The notes: generated from the letters alone by a model not told the origin. Shown: positions 1-9,449, counted from the first letter of the stretch. The stretch: DNA of 45,388 nt from Bacteroidia bacterium (GCA_020054095.1 JAGVMA010000081.1:1-45388), one strand, 5' to 3'. A program made the numbers and translations.

Positions 1-63
1 GTGTATATGGTACAAGTAAATACAACAAGCGGAGTAACCACCAAAAAAATCACGCTTAACTAA
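1..63 (+). CDS. C-terminal end of a T9SS-sorted secreted protein (5' end outside window)
   Basis: Frame 1 is open from the first base to a TAA at 61-63. It encodes the end of a protein finishing in VYMVQVNTTSG followed by VTTKKITLN. A G/VYxVxv...g...KKI core followed by a short end is what type A T9SS C-terminal sorting domains look like. In known family members this domain directs export through the outer membrane and is then removed. Only the last 20 residues are visible, so nothing can be said about the body of the protein. A perfect hairpin terminator follows 22 bases after the stop. The next gene is convergent. Confidence 0.7.
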   Translation: MYMVQVNTTSGVTTKKITLN

Positions 64-85
64 TTCTTATAACAAACATGAATAA

Positions 86-118
86 AAACATCCCTCAGCT
101 TATAACTGAGGGATGTTT
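86..118. terminator. Bidirectional hairpin terminator between convergent genes
   Basis: A perfect 13-bp inverted repeat (AAACATCCCTCAG at 86-98, its complement at 106-118) with a 7-nt loop lies between the partial plus-strand gene ending at 63 and the minus-strand gene ending at 126. A/T-rich ends on both sides would serve either direction. Confidence 0.85.
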
Positions 119-125
119 AATTGGC

Positions 126-3100
126 TCACTTTTCTATCACCACTTTTTTAGTCCAAAGTTCGTTTGCATTAGCAATATTAAGTATATATATTCCTGCTGG
201 CTGATTTAGGGGTAGGTTAATTGTTTGTGCAGAAACACTTATGCTTTTCACTGTCAATACATCTTGCCCAATACTGCTCACTAACTGTATATTAAGTTCT
301 GTTTCATTTTCAAAATAAAAATTTATTGTTAAATAATGATTATCATTTGTAGCTGTTATGTATTCACTCAAATCTATTTCGTTTACAGATTGTGGATTAT
401 TTAAAACTGTAACAATTTTATAACTTGTGTCAGCACAATTTCCATTTAGAGCAATGAGAGATATTGTGTAATTTCCTTGCGAGTTATAATAATGTGATGT
501 GTTTGTAGAATTACTGTAGCCGGTTTGGTCACCAAAGTCCCAAATGTAGTTTTGAGCATTAACCGAATTGTTTAGCATTGTAACAAAGCCATTGTTACTG
601 ATGAAAACTGTATCATCACTTAAACTAAAATTTGATGTAATAGCTTGTGGTTGATTAACGGCAGTATTAAATTGCATTGTACAGCCATTAGCATCATTAA
701 CTGTTAGTGTATAGTTTCCGGCAAGTAAATTAGAGATATTTGCCGTAGTGCTTCCTGTGGACCATGCGAAAGTATAGGGTGCAGTTCCACCTGAAATATT
801 TGCGATTAAAACACCATCGCTATATCCGAAGCAGCTTACAGGGGTAGATGCTGAAAAATCAGCACCGATGTTTTGTGGAGCAATTAGTAGAACAGTATCG
901 CTAACCATTCCGCAAATAGAATTTGTATTGCTCACTTCCACAATATATGTTCCTGCCTGCAAGTTAAAAAGTGTGTCTGCATCCATATCGTTAGTAGATG
1001 TTTGCAAAATATTGCCGTTTATGTCTTTCCAAATATAAGTCCAAGGATTAGTTCCTGTACCTTGTACCGTTGCATAGCCGGTTTGGTTAACACAGTTGGG
1101 ATGAAGTGCAGAGGTATAAAGTGGTTCTGAAACGTGCAGTAAAAAGCGCGGAGCTGAAGTGGTGTCTTCAATTTGAAAGGAATAGGTGTTTACCGTTCTT
1201 AAATCCGTAATTATTCCTGTTAATAAATCTTCAAGTAATATGCATGCACTTGCCGGAATATTGGATAAACTGTCTTTTGTGAGCTGATAATTACCACTCA
1301 CGGATACATTTAATCTCAGCGGAATTGTAACACCACCATTACTGAACGGAACACTGTTGATTGAAAAATCGCCATCAGACATTGCACTTGCAAGGTAAGG
1401 AGCATCCGGGCCACCCAATAATTTAAATGCGTCTAATTGCGAATCGAAATTAAGAGATGCATTATTATCGAATCGAATTACAGTATGGTCTTGCAAATTA
1501 TTTCCGTAAACAAATAAACCTAAGTTTGAAATTTGCTGTTGTGTACTCATCCGCATAAAACTTTGATCAGTAGCCGACTTTACACTTTCTGTAAGCGATA
1601 ATGCAGCACCATTTGCATTTGCTTGCACCCAAAATGCTTGCGAAGATGGTATAATAGGGCTGCCACCATTTGTACCAACTCCTGAAATATAACTTGCATA
1701 CTGTTGCAAACTTGGATTCCAAACGTAAACAGCATCATTAATATTTGTTTTTGTCCAGCCACTTACACTTGTCCAATCTATTGATGATGGATAGGGATTG
1801 CCAATTAAATTCCAACCATCGTTAAATGAATTTCCGCTATTGTTGTAAGTAATAGTAAAGTTTTGATTAAACTTTCCGGGTGCACCCGTAACATCTATTG
1901 TGATAGGTGATGGTCCTATGTAGCAGAAAAAACCTTGACCAAGATTTACCGGGTTGTTTGTATTTGTTGCTGCCACAAATCCCGAATCTTTATCATTGTA
2001 AGGCGGAGTAATAAGTGTTTCATCATAAGTGTAAACCGATTTAAAGTAATAGCTTGGGTCGTTCGATCCGGTGAATCCGGTCATGTAAAAATCATCGTTC
2101 CAACTTGTAAGTGTTTGTCCGCTTACAGCAGTTCCTATCATGCGCCAATCAGTAATACTACTGCTGCTTAAAAATCGTTGCATAGTTATATTGCCGGTAA
2201 TATTTGCACCCGATGGTATTGTAGCAATGCGTGCTGTACCGTTGCTGTTCGACAAAAAATTAAATGCAAACCCAGTGGTTATAAATGTACCTGCTGAAAT
2301 TGTGAGTGTGCCTTGCAAATTTTGGTTAGCAGTTAAACTTAGATTTTGATTAGTGGTTTTTGTAATGTTGTAAAAAGTATTTCCTGTTGCGGAGCCACCA
2401 ATAGTTTGTGCTGTGGTTCCGCTAAATGTTACAGTACCATTACGTGCCGTAAATGCTCCATTGTTAATCCAGTTGCGTAAAAGCGTAATCCCGAAGTTTG
2501 AAGCAGAAACATCTAACGTGCTGGCGATTGTTAAATCGCGGTTAACGGTAATGTTTCCACCTAATAACTTTGTTCCGCTTCCGGCAATGGTAAGGTTGTA
2601 AAATGTTTCACCGGTTGCTTTTGTTATTGTTTGTGTTGTTGTTCCGTTTACTGTAACCAATGCGTTACGAGGTACAAATGTTCCGGTATTAGTCCAGTTG
2701 CCACCAAGGGTAATATTCCTGTTGTTTGTGGTTACATCTAATGTGCTGCTAATTGTTAAGTTGCCATTTACAATAATATTTGCAGCTAATGTTTTTGTAT
2801 TTCCACCGGCAATTGTTAAATGATGGTATGTGGATGAAACGCCATTGCGTACTGTTTGATTTCCAGTAGAGCCATAACTTACTAAGTTGCCAGATGCGGT
2901 TGCATTAAAAGTGGTTACTGTAAAATTTCCTGTAGCGCCATTGTAGTTTAAAATTCCGGTGCTGCCTTGTAAAAAACTTCCCGATCCATTTATACGATTG
3001 TTAATTGTGATAGTTCCATTATTTGTACAGGTCGTAGTTCCGCCAGCAATTCTTAATCTGCCATTAAATGTAAAAGTGCTGCTGCCACTCATAACTCTTC

Positions 3101-3941
3101 CCGCTCCCTGTATTGTAAATGTGCCAGTGCCCGATGTAAACGAGCCGTTATTAGCGAAATTTCCATTAATTGTCCAAGCCTCATTTGCAGCATGCGTTAA
3201 GTTTCCGCCTGAGTTAATGGTGATGTTCCGTACCGTTTTTGTTCCGTTAGTGCTTGTAACACTTAATGTTCCGGCAATGGTGGTGTTGCCTGCTATATTA
3301 ATTGTTGAGCGTCCTAATATTGTTGTTCCACCCGAGGCTACAGTAAATGTTCCCGTAACTGATAGTATTCCGGTTGCCGAACCGGTAATAGTACTGCCGC
3401 TGTTAGTTGTTAAATTTCCCCCAATGGAAAGAGTTTCAATGTCAGTGAAATTTAATGCACCGTTAGTTGATAGCGTTAGATTTCCACTTAGCGTTTTTGT
3501 GCCATTTGCATTGTTGCATGTAAGTATACCATTAATTGTAGTGTTTCCTGTTACGGCAAGTGTTACTCTGCCGAGTGTGGACGTCCCGGTACCAACGGTG
3601 AAATTCCCGCTTACATTTAGCGTTCCTGTGGCAGTTCCACTAATATTGCCGGCATTATTTAATGCCAACCCACCGGCACCCACATTTGTGGTGCGTGTTT
3701 GGGTCCAGTTAGCTGTGCCGTTTATTGTTAATGATAAGCAATTACCTGCATTCCCATTCATGGTAATCGTGTGACCGGAAGCAATAATAACATCATCGGC
3801 ACTAGTTGGCACACCGTTTGGCGACCAGGTGCCGGCAGTAGACCAGTTACCGGTTCCGGTACTTGTTTTGGTTACTGCTTTTGCAACTATTGGAAAAAAT
3901 GAAAAAAATGTATGCGTAATGAGAAGGGGTAATAAGCGCAT
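126..3941 (-). CDS. Giant repetitive cell-surface protein with SprB-like, PKD and T9SS sorting domains
   Basis: 1271 residues. The N-terminus is a signal peptide (MRLLPLLITHTFF..., likely cut after AKA). Then comes a G8-like start (GNWSTAGTWSPNGVPTSADDV) and about 550 residues of Gly/Thr/Asn-rich repeats of the kind nGNltI.stLdvt, which suggest a right-handed beta-helix. A middle region (about 600-830) carries the WNLIGNPYPSSIDW motif seen in many Bacteroidota surface proteins. It is followed by an SprB-like repeat (about 1035-1100), a PKD domain (YIWDFGDQTGYSN, about 1130-1190) and a type A sorting domain ending in ELWTKKVVIEK. The protein is probably exported by T9SS and displayed or released as an adhesin; its ligand is unknown. 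The start at 3941 gives a clean signal peptide. A near-consensus -7 box (TAAATTTA, 3968-3961) and one of two identical palindromes lie just upstream. Confidence 0.85.
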   Translation of the reverse strand: MRLLPLLITHTFFSFFPIVAKAVTKTSTGTGNWSTAGTWSPNGVPTSADDVIIASGHTITMNGNAGNCLSLTINGTANWTQTRTTNVGAGGLALNNAGNISGTATGTLNVSGNFTVGTGTSTLGRVTLAVTGNTTINGILTCNNANGTKTLSGNLTLSTNGALNFTDIETLSIGGNLTTNSGSTITGSATGILSVTGTFTVASGGTTILGRSTINIAGNTTIAGTLSVTSTNGTKTVRNITINSGGNLTHAANEAWTINGNFANNGSFTSGTGTFTIQGAGRVMSGSSTFTFNGRLRIAGGTTTCTNNGTITINNRINGSGSFLQGSTGILNYNGATGNFTVTTFNATASGNLVSYGSTGNQTVRNGVSSTYHHLTIAGGNTKTLAANIIVNGNLTISSTLDVTTNNRNITLGGNWTNTGTFVPRNALVTVNGTTTQTITKATGETFYNLTIAGSGTKLLGGNITVNRDLTIASTLDVSASNFGITLLRNWINNGAFTARNGTVTFSGTTAQTIGGSATGNTFYNITKTTNQNLSLTANQNLQGTLTISAGTFITTGFAFNFLSNSNGTARIATIPSGANITGNITMQRFLSSSSITDWRMIGTAVSGQTLTSWNDDFYMTGFTGSNDPSYYFKSVYTYDETLITPPYNDKDSGFVAATNTNNPVNLGQGFFCYIGPSPITIDVTGAPGKFNQNFTITYNNSGNSFNDGWNLIGNPYPSSIDWTSVSGWTKTNINDAVYVWNPSLQQYASYISGVGTNGGSPIIPSSQAFWVQANANGAALSLTESVKSATDQSFMRMSTQQQISNLGLFVYGNNLQDHTVIRFDNNASLNFDSQLDAFKLLGGPDAPYLASAMSDGDFSINSVPFSNGGVTIPLRLNVSVSGNYQLTKDSLSNIPASACILLEDLLTGIITDLRTVNTYSFQIEDTTSAPRFLLHVSEPLYTSALHPNCVNQTGYATVQGTGTNPWTYIWKDINGNILQTSTNDMDADTLFNLQAGTYIVEVSNTNSICGMVSDTVLLIAPQNIGADFSASTPVSCFGYSDGVLIANISGGTAPYTFAWSTGSTTANISNLLAGNYTLTVNDANGCTMQFNTAVNQPQAITSNFSLSDDTVFISNNGFVTMLNNSVNAQNYIWDFGDQTGYSNSTNTSHYYNSQGNYTISLIALNGNCADTSYKIVTVLNNPQSVNEIDLSEYITATNDNHYLTINFYFENETELNIQLVSSIGQDVLTVKSISVSAQTINLPLNQPAGIYILNIANANELWTKKVVIEK

Positions 3942-3976
3942 AAAAGTATGTTTAGAAGCGTAAATTTAGTGCACTG

Positions 3977-4000
3977 TTTATTTCTGTATACAGAAATAAA
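3977..4000. repeat. Perfect 24-bp palindrome, copy 1 (operator-like)
   Basis: A perfect palindrome with core TTTCTGTATACAGAAA. It lies 9-32 bp upstream of the near-consensus -7 box of the giant surface protein gene and so covers the expected -33 position. An identical 24-bp copy lies 103 bp further away. There is no run of T after the stem, so a terminator is less likely than a protein-binding or recombination site. Confidence 0.8.
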
Positions 4001-4075
4001 TATTTTTAAGACAATGCGAGCAAAATGTTCGATATAGCTAATGATTTTAGTGATGATTTGCTAAAAAATATTGAT

Positions 4076-4107
4076 AAAATTTATTTCTGTATACAGAAAT
4101 AAATTTT
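4076..4107. repeat. Perfect 32-bp palindrome, copy 2 (contains the same 24-bp core)
   Basis: The 24-bp palindrome of copy 1 recurs at 4080-4103, and here the symmetry extends to 32 bp by AAAA/TTTT ends. It overlaps the first two bases of the MATE gene stop codon (4106-4108). It could also act as a weak terminator for that gene. The 79 bp between the two copies contain no gene. Confidence 0.8.
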
Positions 4108-5455
4108 ACGATTTAGTAAGCAAGTGAAACCTGCTTATAAGGGCGATGCACACAATTACTAACGATAGCGTTAAGCCATACCACACTCCCTGTGCGCCAA
4201 GGTTAAACTTAAATGCAAGTAAATACGAAACAGGTAATCCAATTACCCAATAAGCTATAAGTGTAACTATTGTTGGCACTTTGGTATCTGTGATGCCGCG
4301 CAGTACACCAAGCGCCACTGCTTGCAGTCCATCAAACAATTGAAAAAAAGCAGCAATTAATATCAGCGATGCTGCTGTAGCTATAACAGCTTCATCGGCA
4401 CTAAAGTAAGATGCTATGCTTTTATTGAGCAGCGCAAAACAAATGGCGCAAATAACCATAATGGTACCCACAATATGAAATGCCGAAAATGCAGCTCTGC
4501 GTATTTCGGGTTTGTTATTATTGCCCACTTCGTTTCCTACGCGCACACTTGCAGCACCACTAAAGCCGCTTGCTATCATATAAGTAGTGGCTGCTACGCT
4601 TATTGCTATTTGATGTGCTGCTTGTGGCACTTCGCCCAGCCAGCCCATCATTACTATTGCGCAGTTAAAAGCACCCACTTCAAATGTCCATTGCAGTGCC
4701 GATGAAAAACCAATTTTCCCAATTTTATTAAGCGCTGCTTTGTTAAGCGTAGTTGTTCGCATTTGGGTCCAGTAAGGTGTAAAGCGCTTGTGATAGCGCA
4801 CATATAAGAAAAACAAAAGAGCCATCAGCACCCGTGAAACAAAACTTGCCCAGCACGAGCCTTGTAAACCCATTGGTTCCATGCCCCAGTGCCCGAAAAT
4901 AAATACATAGTTAAGCAGTATATTCAGAAAATTACCAATAAAGCTAATCACCATTGCTGCCACCGTGAGCGATAGACCTTCGGTAAATTGCTTAAAGGTG
5001 AAAAACACACTTAGTGGTATCATCCCGAACATCATCACATTTAAAAACGGAATGGCTAATTGCACCACCTTTTCGGGCTGATTGAGGTGATGCAGTAATG
5101 GCGATGAAAATAATAGCGCTATAAATAAAATGGTGTTTACACTTAAATTCAAATACAAACTGTTTTTTAAAAGTTCGGCTTTGGCTTTAAAGTCTTTGCG
5201 TGCATCGGCTTCGGCTATTAGCGGTGTAATGCCAAATGAAATGCCAATACCGAAAACAAGCACCAGATTATATAAGCTATTAGCCAATGCTACCGCGGCT
5301 TGTGCTTCGGTGCCGTTGTAGCCGGCAAAGTGCTCGTTAATTTTTCCTACCATAATGGTATCAACAATGCCCACCAGCATATAGCCTAAATTGCTGATGC
5401 AAACAGGCAATGCAAGCAGGGTAATTTTCTTATAGTGTTGGGCGTATGTTAACAT
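4106..5455 (-). CDS. MATE family multidrug/sodium efflux transporter
   Basis: 449 residues with about twelve hydrophobic helices, the normal length for MATE exporters of the NorM/DinF type. Recognisable family features are the N-terminal LALPVCISNLGYMLVGIVDTIMVG, the PL(I/S)EADARKD loop after the third helix, and the second-half repeat GFSGAASVRVGNEVGNN. Family members export cationic drugs or metabolites from the cytoplasm in exchange for Na+ or H+; the substrate here cannot be read from sequence. The gene is transcribed alone from a good promoter (5476-5503) and is divergent from the nidogen-domain gene. Its stop codon runs into the second palindrome. Confidence 0.93.
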   Translation of the reverse strand: MLTYAQHYKKITLLALPVCISNLGYMLVGIVDTIMVGKINEHFAGYNGTEAQAAVALANSLYNLVLVFGIGISFGITPLIAEADARKDFKAKAELLKNSLYLNLSVNTILFIALLFSSPLLHHLNQPEKVVQLAIPFLNVMMFGMIPLSVFFTFKQFTEGLSLTVAAMVISFIGNFLNILLNYVFIFGHWGMEPMGLQGSCWASFVSRVLMALLFFLYVRYHKRFTPYWTQMRTTTLNKAALNKIGKIGFSSALQWTFEVGAFNCAIVMMGWLGEVPQAAHQIAISVAATTYMIASGFSGAASVRVGNEVGNNNKPEIRRAAFSAFHIVGTIMVICAICFALLNKSIASYFSADEAVIATAASLILIAAFFQLFDGLQAVALGVLRGITDTKVPTIVTLIAYWVIGLPVSYLLAFKFNLGAQGVWYGLTLSLVIVCIALISRFHLLTKS

Positions 5456-5475
5456 CCGATTGATAATAAAGGGCG

Positions 5476-5503
5476 CAAAGATAATTTAATCTTATTTCAG
5501 CAA
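5476..5503 (-). promoter_or_regulatory. Bacteroidota-type promoter of the MATE gene
   Basis: On the minus strand the -33 triplet TTG (5503-5501) is followed after 17 bp by TATCTTTG (5483-5476), an exact match to the -7 consensus TAnnTTTG. The start codon is 20 bp downstream, giving a short leader. Confidence 0.65.
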
Positions 5504-5508
5504 CTTTT

Positions 5509-5516
5509 TATATTTG
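5509..5516 (+). promoter_or_regulatory. -7 box of the nidogen-domain gene
   Basis: TATATTTG matches the TAnnTTTG consensus exactly and lies 39 bp upstream of the start codon. No good -33 TTTG was found at the usual distance. The box abuts the MATE promoter, so the two divergent promoters may affect each other. Confidence 0.4.
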
Positions 5517-5555
5517 TTATAGTCTATTCTTATAACTCAAGTAAAATACCTACAC

Positions 5556-7715
5556 ATGAAAAAAATATTGATGCTATTCGTTATCCTTCCGGGATTTTTA
5601 ATAGCGCAAAACCAATCAAGCGCAAAACCCACTAAAACTACAGACCCAAAACTGTATCAAGAATTAAAAAAAACAGGCAAACACGTAGAATTTGACTACA
5701 GTGGAAAGAAACAACCCCTAACGCCTGTGGTGCAAAAAAGCACACCAACCATAAGCTCACAATCTAATAATTGTGCTTGTTTGCAGCAGCGCGATAATAC
5801 CTATTCTGTAGTACCTATGAGTTTTTCATCACCACCCGATTATCGTAACGATGACGACTCATCACCACTTATTGCTTTGCCATTTAACTTTTGTCTTTAC
5901 GGACAAACGTATAACTCTTGCTACATCAATAATAACGGTAACATATCGTTTGGTACACCTTACGGCACTTTTTCAGGCTCGCCTTTTCCTAATAACCAAT
6001 TTACAATGGTAGCACCTTTTTGGGGCGATGTGGAAACAACTAACCTTGCCAGTGGTCTTGTGTATTACAAAGTAACACCTACTGCATTAATCGTAATTTG
6101 GGATAGCGTTGGGTACTTTAACAGCTGGGCCGATAAATTAAATTATTTTCAGTTGATTATTTCCGATGGAACAGATCCATTAGTACCAAACGGAAACAAC
6201 GTAGCATTTTGCTATGGCGATATGCAATGGACAACAGGCGATGCATCGGGCGGAACTAACGGCTTTGGCGGAATACCCGCAGTAGTAGGCGCTAACTTAG
6301 GTAACGGAGTAGATTTTATTCAGTTTGGTTTATTTGATTCACCTGGTAATTCTTACACCGGTCCATTTCCTGTTGGTCCGCCTTACGAAGGTGTTGATTG
6401 GTTAGATAACCAATCGTTTTATTTTAATGCCTGCAGTCAATCAGGCAATATACCTCCTATTGCAAGCGGAATAGAAGTGTGTGATACAATAAATATTTGC
6501 GAAGGCGATTCAGTGAATTTTAACATCACATTTTTTTCGCCCGAGCAAAATCAAATTACTACACCCACTGCAACAGCCACCGGCACGGGCCTCACGGTAG
6601 TTAGTACCGTGCCCGGAAATACGGCAACCATTACCTCTTATTTCATGGCTTCATCTACCAATAATGGCTGCCAAACAATAACTTTTACAGGTACCGATAA
6701 CGGCACACCGGCCGCTACTACCACCATTAGTATTGTGGTGTGTGTTGATACATTTGCAGGTCCATCGCCCATTATTACAGGCACCAATGGTTACTGTCAG
6801 GGTGGCCCCGGAGTGCCTCTTAGTGTAAATAATTTTAATTACACATCTTATTCGTGGAGCAATGGCACTACCACAAACACAACAGGAAATTTGCAAGCAG
6901 GCACTTACATTTGTATTGTGGAACTTAACGGATGCTATCGCACCGATACATTTACCATTGTACAATACCCTAATCCTACGCCCACCATTGGCGGACAAGT
7001 TTCGGTATGTGGCAGCAACAATGCATTGCTTACAGTGAGCGGTGGTCCGTATCAAAATTATTCGTGGAGCACCGGTGCCACATCATCCACCATATCGGTA
7101 AGCACCGGAAATTACAGTGTGGTTGTTACCGATGCTAATGGCTGTACAGGCCTTGCGCCAAGCGTGAATGTTGCTATTAATCCGCAGCCCAATGCAGGTT
7201 TCACTACCAATCCCACACCCACAAGTTTGCCGGGTACTAATAATCAGTTTACCGATATTTCTACCGTAAGCAGTGGAAACATTACCAATTGGTATTGGGA
7301 TTTTGGCGATGGCAACAACAGCACACAACAAAATCCGCAGCATACTTATGCGCTGCCCGGTAATTATAATGTGTGCCTTGTTGTGCAAACGCAAGCTACT
7401 TGTTACGATACCACTTGCTTTATTTATACCGTTGAACCATTTGATATTACAGTGCCCAATGTGTTCACGCCCAATGGTGATGGAATGAATGATTATTTGG
7501 TTTTCCAGAATTTAGAATTTTTTACCAATGCCGATTTAACAATTTATAACCGCTGGGGAAATAAACTTTACAACAGCCCTAATTATAAAAACGACTGGAA
7601 CGGAGCCAATGTATCTGACGGAACGTATTTTTTCATTCTCTCAATACCTGATCCGCTGGGTACTAACGCACCGATGGTGAAAAAAGGTTACGTACAAATT
7701 ATAAGAGGCAAGTAG
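5556..7715 (+). CDS. Secreted nidogen-like/PKD protein with gliding-motility type C-terminal domain
   Basis: 719 residues. A signal peptide (MKKILMLFVILPGFLIAQ) is followed by a nidogen-like (NIDO) region at about 85-290, with the motifs LPFNFCLYG, NNNGNISFG and MVAPFWGDVE. An Ig/SprB-like part (about 300-535) contains repeated YSWSNG/YSWSTG motifs, and a PKD domain (NWYWDFGDGNNSTQQNPQHTY) lies at about 570-625. The end (VPNVFTPNGDGMNDYLVFQ ... IYNRWGNKLYNS ... W.G....DGTYFF) is the gliding-motility-associated C-terminal domain, a type B T9SS signal. The protein is probably anchored or released at the cell surface. The family is involved in adhesion, but the specific role is unknown. The gene is monocistronic, and no terminator was found after it. 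Confidence 0.9.
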   Translation: MKKILMLFVILPGFLIAQNQSSAKPTKTTDPKLYQELKKTGKHVEFDYSGKKQPLTPVVQKSTPTISSQSNNCACLQQRDNTYSVVPMSFSSPPDYRNDDDSSPLIALPFNFCLYGQTYNSCYINNNGNISFGTPYGTFSGSPFPNNQFTMVAPFWGDVETTNLASGLVYYKVTPTALIVIWDSVGYFNSWADKLNYFQLIISDGTDPLVPNGNNVAFCYGDMQWTTGDASGGTNGFGGIPAVVGANLGNGVDFIQFGLFDSPGNSYTGPFPVGPPYEGVDWLDNQSFYFNACSQSGNIPPIASGIEVCDTINICEGDSVNFNITFFSPEQNQITTPTATATGTGLTVVSTVPGNTATITSYFMASSTNNGCQTITFTGTDNGTPAATTTISIVVCVDTFAGPSPIITGTNGYCQGGPGVPLSVNNFNYTSYSWSNGTTTNTTGNLQAGTYICIVELNGCYRTDTFTIVQYPNPTPTIGGQVSVCGSNNALLTVSGGPYQNYSWSTGATSSTISVSTGNYSVVVTDANGCTGLAPSVNVAINPQPNAGFTTNPTPTSLPGTNNQFTDISTVSSGNITNWYWDFGDGNNSTQQNPQHTYALPGNYNVCLVVQTQATCYDTTCFIYTVEPFDITVPNVFTPNGDGMNDYLVFQNLEFFTNADLTIYNRWGNKLYNSPNYKNDWNGANVSDGTYFFILSIPDPLGTNAPMVKKGYVQIIRGK

Positions 7716-8007
7716 TAAAGTACAGAAGCCGTTATTACGAGTTACACTTTAACCAGACGAATTAATCCCAGCATAACCAAAATCCTACCTGCCGCGTACA
7801 GGCATGATTTGGTAAACTTTTGCTTCGGGACGCAGTAACGATTGAATGTTTATTTTCGTCATTGCGAGGGCAAGCAGCGACCGAAGCAATTGCTGTTTTG
7901 TAGCAGAGATTCCACGTTTGCTAGGAATGACAAGCGTAGATTACAATTAATGTTTAAACTCCGCAATACCAAACACGGCTTTCTTTCTTTTTTAACTTTA
8001 TATCACC
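7716..8007. other. 292-bp non-coding gap holding a degenerate dispersed repeat
   Basis: No supported gene. The first 140 bases show no recognisable structure. The second part contains the repeat at 7855-7934. The last bases hold TAACTTTA (7993-8000), a one-mismatch -7 box just before the membrane protein gene. Confidence 0.6.
7855..7934. repeat. Degenerate dispersed intergenic repeat (CGTCATTGCGAG type)
   Basis: It begins with CGTCATTGCGAGG and continues with GCAGCGACCGAAGCAATT. It ends with an inverted counterpart, GGAATGACAAG. This layout resembles the short non-coding repeats with CGTCATTGCGAG...GAAGCAATCT ends found in many bacterial genomes; I recognise it by its ends only. The ends are imperfect (about 7 matching bases), so this is an old copy. 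An open frame through it is a by-product. Confidence 0.6.
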
Positions 8008-9369
8008 ATGATAGCTTTTGTTAAATTCCTAAATGATGAAAATGGCACTAATCGTTTTAGTGCATTAGTAAACAATCAGAAACGATTTTACGTTCTGTTG
8101 TTCTTAATTATTTATGCATTAATAACTTTAAGACAAAACGAAAATACCAATTACGGTTGCGAACTTTGTGCCGACAAAGCCGGCTACTATATGTATTTGC
8201 CGGCATTTTTTCATTTAGGTTTTAATGCCAGCGATTATCCGCCAAATTTCGATGTGGAGCGCGGCAACGGATTTCACTTGATAAAAGAGACTAATAAAGT
8301 AGTTACTAAATTTACATGTGGCATTGCTCTTTTGCTGTCGCCATTTTATGCGTTGGGGGCATTAGTTGCAAAAGTTTTTTCTATACCTGTTTCGCCTTAC
8401 TCTTATTATTACCTGTTTTTTGTGAACATAGGCGCAGCGCTTTACATTACTTTTGGACTTTATTTTTTACGAAGGTGGCTAAGTAATTATGTGAACGATA
8501 ATGTTGCCCTTTTAACAACCGGTATTGTTTTTTTTACCACCCATCTTTATTACTATACGCTTGACGAGAGTATTATGGCGCATCACTATTCTTTTTCATT
8601 GTTTGCCGCAATCTTGTTTTCACTTAAAACGTACACCGAAAAAAAGGAGTTCAAATATTTTATTTTACTCGCAGTTGCTTCATCTTTTGCAATTTTAGTC
8701 AGGCCATCAAATGTGATTTTTATTTTAATTGCATTGTTAGCCGATGTATCCGCATATAGCGATTTGAAAAATAAATTAAAACTACTTTTTGCACCAAAGT
8801 GTATTTTTTTTTCGGTATTAACCTTTGCTATTGTTATGCTTCCGCAAATTATGTATTGGAAATTTGCTTTTGGGAAATACATTGTATGGTCATATGACGA
8901 TGAGGGTTTTATATATTGGCAAACGCCACATCTGTTAAAAGTTTGGTTTTCGCCACAGGGAGGATTGTTCCCTTACACGCCAATTATTTTTTTATCGTTG
9001 TTTTTTGCTGCCGTAATGTTTTTGAAAAAAGAAAAAAATGCGATGCTAATTTTCATTTCATTTTTTATTGTGAGCTATGTATGTGCCGCATGGTGGCATC
9101 CATTTTTTGGATTCTGCAATTTTGGCAAACGACCTTTCGTTGATTTTTTACCAATATTAATGCTCCCAATTGCCTACATGTTAAAGTATTTTACGCTCTA
9201 TGCAAAGCGAACACAGCAAGTTTTACTCGGCCTGGTATGTTTCTTTTTTTATACAACCAATTGCTATTTAAAGCTTTTGATACTTGCTTCTATGGCACCA
9301 CTTGGGATTGGAACTCCTTTGCAAACCTGCTTTTTAAAGCGGTTAGTTAAGTTCGCTGTAAGTACTTAA
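8008..9369 (+). CDS. Polytopic inner-membrane protein, GT-C glycosyltransferase-like; probable frameshift near C-terminus
   Basis: 453 residues with about ten hydrophobic helices. A first membrane segment (about 28-40) is followed by a polar loop (NTNYGCELCADKAGYYMYLPAFF) that resembles the first external loop of GT-C enzymes. Later segments include AILVRPSNVIFILIALLAD. I do not recognise a specific family; lipid-linked sugar transfer is inference. The last 25 residues look unlike a natural end. In the frame -1 to it, from about 9264 to a stop at 9348-9350, the sequence reads KAFDTCFYGTTWDWNSFANL, which looks like a genuine C-terminus. One missing A in the run at 9268-9272 would explain this. 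The gene would then end at 9350. The cause could be mutation or an assembly error. Confidence 0.7.
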   Translation: MIAFVKFLNDENGTNRFSALVNNQKRFYVLLFLIIYALITLRQNENTNYGCELCADKAGYYMYLPAFFHLGFNASDYPPNFDVERGNGFHLIKETNKVVTKFTCGIALLLSPFYALGALVAKVFSIPVSPYSYYYLFFVNIGAALYITFGLYFLRRWLSNYVNDNVALLTTGIVFFTTHLYYYTLDESIMAHHYSFSLFAAILFSLKTYTEKKEFKYFILLAVASSFAILVRPSNVIFILIALLADVSAYSDLKNKLKLLFAPKCIFFSVLTFAIVMLPQIMYWKFAFGKYIVWSYDDEGFIYWQTPHLLKVWFSPQGGLFPYTPIIFLSLFFAAVMFLKKEKNAMLIFISFFIVSYVCAAWWHPFFGFCNFGKRPFVDFLPILMLPIAYMLKYFTLYAKRTQQVLLGLVCFFFYTTNCYLKLLILASMAPLGIGTPLQTCFLKRLVKFAVST

Positions 9370-9449
9370 TGATAATGGGTGAAATGTGCGAGAGGAAAAT
9401 ACAAACGCACTATATCAGTTATTTTTTTATTTTTAGTCAATAAACATTA

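Noticed and set aside
2959-3774. 271-residue frame on the plus strand inside the giant adhesin
   Set aside because: Shadow of the low-complexity repeats on the other strand; Val/Pro-rich without motifs.
7842-8024. 60-residue open frame on the plus strand
   Set aside because: It runs through the degenerate dispersed repeat and overlaps the start of the membrane protein gene; composition is not protein-like.
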